Source of the DNA: Thermodesulfobacteriota bacterium
GTDB taxonomy: Bacteria; Desulfobacterota_D; UBA1144; Nemesobacterales; CSP1-2
NCBI GenBank assembly: GCA_035559815.1
Contig: DATMAT010000059.1
Location: 1 to 38,343, forward strand
Length of the DNA stretch: 38,343 bases
Reading direction: 5' to 3'
Shown: one piece after another, positions 34,001 through 38,343 of the stretch
Layout of the letters: each line of letters opens with the position of its first letter
Position numbering within the stretch: the first letter of the stretch is position 1
Notes under the pieces: model-generated
The model's input: only the letters and a program-made list of their open reading frames with translations
Database searches by the model: none
What the model was told of the DNA's origin: nothing
Position numbers and translations under genes: made by a program

Positions 34001-37000
34001 CCTACGATAACCGCCACCGTTTAAAAACGATAAAAATTTCTCGTACGTTTCCTTTTCTAACCGTGTTGAAAGACGGTCTAGGCAGTGGAACCGTAACCAG
34101 TAATCCACTAGGAATTGATTGCGGACAAGATTGTACCCAGGTCTACCCGGCAGAAAACATAGAGGTCACTTTAACTGCGGCCCCAGATGATAATTCAAAT
34201 TTTGCAGGTTGGAGCGGAGACCCAGATTGTTCTGACGGAATCGTAATTATGGATGGGGTCAAAACATGTATTGCTAGCTTTGCATTGAAGGCCAACCAGC
34301 ATACGCTGACGGTCACTAAAAATGGAACCGGTTCCGGTACCGTAACCAGCAGCCCTCAAGGGATAGAATGCGGAGAAGACTGCGTAGAGGCTTACGACGT
34401 TAGCACAGAAGTGACTCTGACCGCAGTACCCGAATCAGATTCCAATTTCATTGGGTGGGGCGGAGACGCTGATTGTTCAGACGGTGTGGTCAAACTCGAT
34501 GCCGACAAACACTGTATAGCGACATTTAATACCGAATCGGCCACAAAACATACACTCACCGTGAGCAAATCAGGTCAGGGGGCGGGAACAGTAACCAGCT
34601 CTCCACCGGGAATAGAGTGTGGAAGTGATTGTGGAGAAGAGTATGATGAGAACACACAAGTAGCCCTGACCGCAATTGCTGATTTTGGTTCAACTTTTAT
34701 AGGCTGGGGTGGAGACCCCGACTGCTCGGATGGTTCTGTAATTATGGATTCGAGTAAAAACTGCATTGCTACCTTTAATCTTTCTCAAGGACGGCAATTT
34801 ACCCTCACCATACAAAAAAATGGAACAGGCAGCGGAAGGATAAAGAGTGCCTTCGAGGATCCACCCAAAATAGACTGCGGAGATGATTGCACCGAAGTTT
34901 ATGATGAAGGCGCAGTTGTCTTTTTCGAAATCATCCCGGATCCCGGTTCCAGATTTAGCGGTTGGAGTGGAACGCCCGGTTGCCCAACATCCCCAACCGA
35001 AGGTGCAAATGTGGTGAGTAACCTAAATTGTACAGCCACATTCGACTTAATCCCCGGGAATACATTAATCATAAACAAACAAGGCAACGGCTTTGGAACA
35101 GTTACCAGCTCCCCTAGCGGCATAAACTGCGGTAGTGATTGTAACCATACATTTGATACAAATACTTTAGTTACACTAACAGCGATTCCAAATGAAGGGT
35201 CAATTTTTGAAGGATGGAGTGGAGATGAAGACTGCTCGGACGGAATAGTTACTATGGATGTGAGTAAAACATGTACTGCTACCTTTATCCAATCCGCACA
35301 ACAGTTTGACCTTTCAATCAGTATAAAGGGCTTCGGAAAAGTAAAAGGATTATCCGGGAATCCTCGCGCACCCGATGTAAGAATTGATTGTAGAGGTTTG
35401 GGTGATCTTGATTCCTTTCAGTTTGGCAACGATTGTGGGGAAACCTACGGAATTAATACCCAGGTAGAGTTTCAAATTTTTACATTATCGGAATGCCCGC
35501 CAGGCCCCGGCCAATTTTGCACGGACCCGGAGGTTGACTACAACTCGACCTTTCTAGGCTGGGATGGTGATCCCGACTGTCTGGATGGCAAAGTTACCAT
35601 GGATGGAGATAAGACCTGTGTCGCCATCTTTACACCCTTTAAGCTAGATGTATTTATAACCGGAGGAGGGACAGTAACAAGAAATCCACAAGCTAACACC
35701 TGCACTACATTCCCAAATTGCTCCAAGTATTATCAACCAAATACTCAGGTAACCCTGACTCCGGTTCCCAATGCGGGATCGGTCTTTTCGGGATGGAGTG
35801 AAGACCCGGATTGCTCCGACGGTATAGTCACGATGGATGCTGATAAGAAATGCAGGGCGACTTTCACCACTTCCTCGCAAAAATTCCCTTTAACTATCAA
35901 TAAGTCAGGAACGGGATCAGGTACGATAACCAGCAATCCCGGTGGAATAAATTGCGGGTCTGATTGCACTGAGGATTATACGGTTAACTCTAATGTAACT
36001 CTTAAAGCGATCCCCGATTCCGGCTCAATTTTTGAGGGATGGAGTGGTGACTCCGATTGCTCCGATGGCATAGTTGGCATGGATTCTAGTAAATCTTGCA
36101 CCGCTATATTTACTCAATCATCAGAGCAATTCACCCTCGCCATAAGCAAATCAGGCACTGGAACCGGGAAGGTAACTAGCAGTCCTTCCGGAATAGACTG
36201 TGGCAGTGATTGCACGGAGAACTACGCTATAAACACGGTTGTATCTTTGATGGTAATACCCGACCCAGGGTCGAGATTTGTGGAGTGGACTGGTGATCAA
36301 GGTTGTAGTGATCAGGTAACACTTAATACGAATAAGAATTGCATAGCGACCTTTGAACCGGATTTATTTACTCTAACCATAAATAAGAACGGAGTGGGCT
36401 CGGGAACAGTGACAAGTAGTCCCGCGGGTATAGATTGCGGAAATGACTGTTCAGAGAATTATCCACCTAACACACAGGTAACTCTTACGGCGGTTCCGGA
36501 CACCGGTTTCGTATTTGCCGGATGGACCGGTGACGACGAAGACTGTAATGACGGCATAGTAACTATCGATTATTCAAAAAACTGCACGGCCAGATTTGGT
36601 TTACCATCCGCACACCTGGCCTACGTAACGAACCAATGGGATAACAGCATATCGGTTATAGATATCTCCTCGAATGTTGTGGTTGAGACAATAGCAGTTG
36701 GAGATTCACCGATAGGCATAGCAATTAGCCCCGATGATGCGTTTATCTACGTTGTTAACCAAGACAGCAATAGCGTATCGGTGGTTGATACAAGTACAAA
36801 CAGTGTGGTAGGTACGGTCAACGTAGGTGCTGGTCCCAGGCACTTAGCTTTCAGTCCCGATGGATCCCTGGTTTATGTAGTGAATGAGTTTGACAACAGC
36901 ATATCAGTGATCGATGCGGCTAGCAATACGGTAGTAAATACGATAACCGTGGGCAATACTCCTATGGAGGTAGCGATTAGCCCCGACGGAAATCGCGCTT

Positions 37001-38343
37001 ATGTAACAAACTATGTTGACGGCAGTGTATCGGTAATTGATGCTTCGACAAACACTGTTATCAACAATATTTTTGTGGGAATTCTGCCCAAAGCCATAGC
37101 GATTAGTCTGGATGGCAACTATGTTTACGTAGCCAACTCTTGGAATGACCCAAGACTTCAGGGTGGCAACAGTGTGTCCATTATAGACACGTTCACAAAT
37201 TCGGTTATCGAGACAATAAGCGTCGGGAGAGGGCCCTGGAGTTTAGCAGTTAACCCCGAAGGAACTCAACTTTATGTAGCTCATATCAGTGACGATGTAA
37301 TATCGGTCTTAGACACATCAACAAATAACCTGATAGATGCCATTAACACAGATTCAGCATCTTCAGACATATCGGTTAGTCCGGACGGAGATAGAATCTA
37401 TCTGGTTAATGACCTAGACAATATCGTAGTTGTTGCAGATGTTCCGACCAAAAGCCTGGTTGATACCATCAACGTCGGTGATACCCCTCGGGAGATTGTG
37501 ATATCAAACTACCAGAATAGCACACCAAAGCGGTACACTCTTACAGCTAGCAAATCAGGGACAGGAGCTGGAACCATAACCAGCAGTCCTGCCGGGATCA
37601 ACTGCGGTAGTGATTGCAGCGAGAAATACGACGAGAATACAGAAATAACTCTGACTGCGACACCTGGGTCGGGCTCCTCATTCGCCGGCTGGAGCGGGGA
37701 CCCAGACTGCTCGGACGGCTTGGTCATGATGAGTTCAGATAAGGCTTGCACCGCAACCTTTAATTTATTAACCTCTAGTAATTGTGACTGCAATAATTCC
37801 GGTGCCATTCGAGGAACCGACGGAAACGACATCCTGGAAGGAACCCCTAACGCCGACATAATTTGCGGCTTCAGGGGCAATGATACCATCAGAGGCTATG
37901 GTGGAGCAGACTGTATTGATGGAGGTGCCGGGAGGGATAAGCTCTATGGGGGCGCAGGTAATGACAAGCTTTACGGCGGTGGCGGAGGCGACACCCTGAG
38001 AGGAGAAGGTGGCAGCGATTATCTAGACGGCGGGCTGGGTACAGACACGTTAAACGGCGGTAAAAACAGTGATACCTGCATAAACGGTGAGACAATAAAA
38101 TACTGTGAAAATCTTAATAGCTTAAGGAACGATCTTTCATCCGAAGAATATTATGCGGTCTTAGCGGACTCAGGTTCCAAAAAAATAAGAACGAGTAGAC
38201 CTAAAGATTTGGCTAAACAATCCTGGAAGGAGAATCCAGATAATTTGACAAGCATTAAACAACACACCTTTAGTAAAAACCTGAAGCAAACTCCTAGATA
38301 CTCAAAGCTGACATCTTATGTAGAATCGCTCAGGTTATTCTTA
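31060..38343 (+). CDS. Giant exported RHS / InlB-like repeat / YVTN propeller / RTX protein, 3'-truncated
   Basis: The frame is open for all 2428 codons from ATG 31060 (AGGAG at 31047-31051) to the window edge, where it is cut. A signal peptide covers about residues 1-30. Residues about 45-110 resemble the start of RHS proteins (NPFSGNLILSHTDVFLPGN), followed by YD-type repeats to about residue 995, for example FTYDALGRVTRI and YDEIGNVISKTGADG. Ten repeats of about 78-115 residues follow (about 998-1846) with the pattern SGTVTSSPxGIxCGxDC, FxGWSGDxDCSDG and KxCTATF, like InlB B-type repeats but with four cysteines each. A seven-bladed YVTN propeller (about 1847-2149), an eleventh repeat (about 2150-2235) and RTX-type GGxGxDxL repeats (about 2248-2344) complete the visible part. 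RHS cores encapsulate toxins or form adhesin shells; the other domains suggest surface binding. The C-terminal effector or anchor, if any, is outside the window. Confidence 0.9.
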   Translation, partial: MDGKFLTIIKTTVLTCLLTISIPVINTFAIGDNYDETGFRSNRTYIEYSTQEYVNPFSGNLILSHTDVFLPGNGGLDLKIQRTYNSKIFLDPDTSEISGIRNGSMGIGWTFHFGRIVHEPFSVNGPLLYLEMPDGSFHNLYNNNHSNINSHINSNFITEDFWKVNYDEAKKEFTMTLTDGTVYTFGQYVTDLISVHQYYATSIKDTNGNEIRIEYYDCCNMDGSDPETGNLGECPNSDPRSKTPHIKRITDSVGRIISFDTVNNACRGNAVSMIDVNGKNYIYSYFIGNQGGSPIYFLKEVKPPEGPGWKYFYDGDGTHPDGELISVTYPSGGVVEYQYDTLDLASIYDPNKPFKFRAIKSRNASGPGIIPGTWTYSYDPSSNQDSTTVSDSCENKTVYKFYGLREGSYLDGWAVGLLREKEIKDAENNSIQNEIYTWTPRQISDDSYDPVSGTPGSFIPLLNSKNINRDGSSYSTNFTYDTFYGAPTRIEESGELIRTTEISHYENLDDGNYIVGKPRSIILTNDSETKTISNSYDSKGNLLSEDRYGVLTEFSYHPDGNLEWKKNARGFYTHFDQYNYGIAGRIRYGSSSSSASNPVYSEVKTINWEGTIASLTNGRGYETSFSYDGINRLIAVTPPPSGEVKTVITYDNTDGRSYIVKKGISEVRYNFDGLGRPIGTTSNIGVLTEKKYDQCGRKIYESLPYAFDNSTPNTGNSFTYDALGRVTRISHPDNTSVTYSYSGNTVTINNEKGIATTYSFKSFGDPEDKRLYSVKDAQNNTTSYEYDLLGNIIRVDSPAGGDRVFNYNSKGFLASETHPESGTTTYSYDEIGNVISKTGADGKTITYLYDQLDRLTLINHPSPEDDVVYEYDHANNRTLMESGSGSYSYSYLYDQSNRLIRQDTLLDNISYSVDFVYDERNNLVQAVYPSGEIVNYFYDAGNRLLDIYDQSNILFIGNTIYHPSGAPAYHINAIGVTSDFTYDNRHRLKTIKISRTFPFLTVLKDGLGSGTVTSNPLGIDCGQDCTQVYPAENIEVTLTAAPDDNSNFAGWSGDPDCSDGIVIMDGVKTCIASFALKANQHTLTVTKNGTGSGTVTSSPQGIECGEDCVEAYDVSTEVTLTAVPESDSNFIGWGGDADCSDGVVKLDADKHCIATFNTESATKHTLTVSKSGQGAGTVTSSPPGIECGSDCGEEYDENTQVALTAIADFGSTFIGWGGDPDCSDGSVIMDSSKNCIATFNLSQGRQFTLTIQKNGTGSGRIKSAFEDPPKIDCGDDCTEVYDEGAVVFFEIIPDPGSRFSGWSGTPGCPTSPTEGANVVSNLNCTATFDLIPGNTLIINKQGNGFGTVTSSPSGINCGSDCNHTFDTNTLVTLTAIPNEGSIFEGWSGDEDCSDGIVTMDVSKTCTATFIQSAQQFDLSISIKGFGKVKGLSGNPRAPDVRIDCRGLGDLDSFQFGNDCGETYGINTQVEFQIFTLSECPPGPGQFCTDPEVDYNSTFLGWDGDPDCLDGKVTMDGDKTCVAIFTPFKLDVFITGGGTVTRNPQANTCTTFPNCSKYYQPNTQVTLTPVPNAGSVFSGWSEDPDCSDGIVTMDADKKCRATFTTSSQKFPLTINKSGTGSGTITSNPGGINCGSDCTEDYTVNSNVTLKAIPDSGSIFEGWSGDSDCSDGIVGMDSSKSCTAIFTQSSEQFTLAISKSGTGTGKVTSSPSGIDCGSDCTENYAINTVVSLMVIPDPGSRFVEWTGDQGCSDQVTLNTNKNCIATFEPDLFTLTINKNGVGSGTVTSSPAGIDCGNDCSENYPPNTQVTLTAVPDTGFVFAGWTGDDEDCNDGIVTIDYSKNCTARFGLPSAHLAYVTNQWDNSISVIDISSNVVVETIAVGDSPIGIAISPDDAFIYVVNQDSNSVSVVDTSTNSVVGTVNVGAGPRHLAFSPDGSLVYVVNEFDNSISVIDAASNTVVNTITVGNTPMEVAISPDGNRAYVTNYVDGSVSVIDASTNTVINNIFVGILPKAIAISLDGNYVYVANSWNDPRLQGGNSVSIIDTFTNSVIETISVGRGPWSLAVNPEGTQLYVAHISDDVISVLDTSTNNLIDAINTDSASSDISVSPDGDRIYLVNDLDNIVVVADVPTKSLVDTINVGDTPREIVISNYQNSTPKRYTLTASKSGTGAGTITSSPAGINCGSDCSEKYDENTEITLTATPGSGSSFAGWSGDPDCSDGLVMMSSDKACTATFNLLTSSNCDCNNSGAIRGTDGNDILEGTPNADIICGFRGNDTIRGYGGADCIDGGAGRDKLYGGAGNDKLYGGGGGDTLRGEGGSDYLDGGLGTDTLNGGKNSDTCINGETIKYCENLNSLRNDLSSEEYYAVLADSGSKKIRTSRPKDLAKQSWKENPDNLTSIKQHTFSKNLKQTPRYSKLTSYVESLRLFL

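Noticed and set aside
31158-38095. Several minus-strand frames of 60-130 residues within the giant gene
   Set aside because: They are antisense shadows; the plus frame is open for 2428 codons with strong domain content.

Overview
Chromosomal window from a Gram-negative bacterium of moderate GC content. Signal peptides, a lipoprotein, outer-membrane-type barrels, a CcdA/TlpA redox pair and Sec-exported proteins all point to a diderm. The gene families (short malic enzyme, sigma/anti-sigma pair, DUF2779 nuclease, DUF255 thioredoxin protein, arsenosugar-type genes) would fit an uncultivated Desulfobacterota- or Nitrospirota-like lineage, but no ribosomal or marker gene is present, so the lineage is a guess. 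No tRNA, rRNA or CRISPR array was seen.

Left part (1-7600). The left edge cuts what looks like the start of an IS4-type transposase. Then comes a cluster of six plus-strand genes that reads as an arsenic or arsenosugar module: a TVP38/TMEM64 membrane protein, a MerA/Lpd-like flavin disulfide reductase, an ArsR-type repressor with a C-terminal Cys-Cys pair, an 842-residue fusion of PqqD-like, radical SAM/SPASM and ArsM arsenite methyltransferase domains, a TIGR04282/DUF2064 glycosyltransferase, and a PiT phosphate (perhaps arsenate) transporter. The glycosyltransferase and transporter overlap by one base. No separate ArsS radical SAM gene is visible, so the fusion protein is the most interesting enzyme of the window.

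Middle (7800-19600). Two near-identical secreted cysteine proteins of unknown function lie 7 kb apart, each followed by a strong stem-loop. Between and after them are a membrane-anchored DUF255 thioredoxin protein, a small exported protein, an anti-sigma/ECF sigma pair, a CopC-like copper protein overlapping an outer-membrane-type barrel, a TlpA-like lipoprotein coupled to CcdA, an FmdB zinc ribbon, malic enzyme, a CDF metal exporter and a small His/Tyr-rich exported protein. The theme is envelope redox chemistry and metal handling.

Right-centre (19700-30750). Mostly single housekeeping or accessory genes: zinc alcohol dehydrogenase, membrane diguanylate cyclase, HAD phosphatase, DUF2779 nuclease, WYL regulator, SGNH hydrolase, Fpg/MutM-type glycosylase, PAP2 phosphatase and several small unknown proteins. 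Spacers here and elsewhere hold several families of short palindromic repeats.

Right end (31060-38343). One open reading frame runs off the window for 2428 codons without a stop. It encodes a huge exported mosaic protein: signal peptide, RHS/YD-repeat region, ten four-cysteine InlB-B-like repeats, a seven-bladed YVTN beta-propeller, an eleventh repeat, RTX-type calcium-binding repeats and a tail cut by the window edge.
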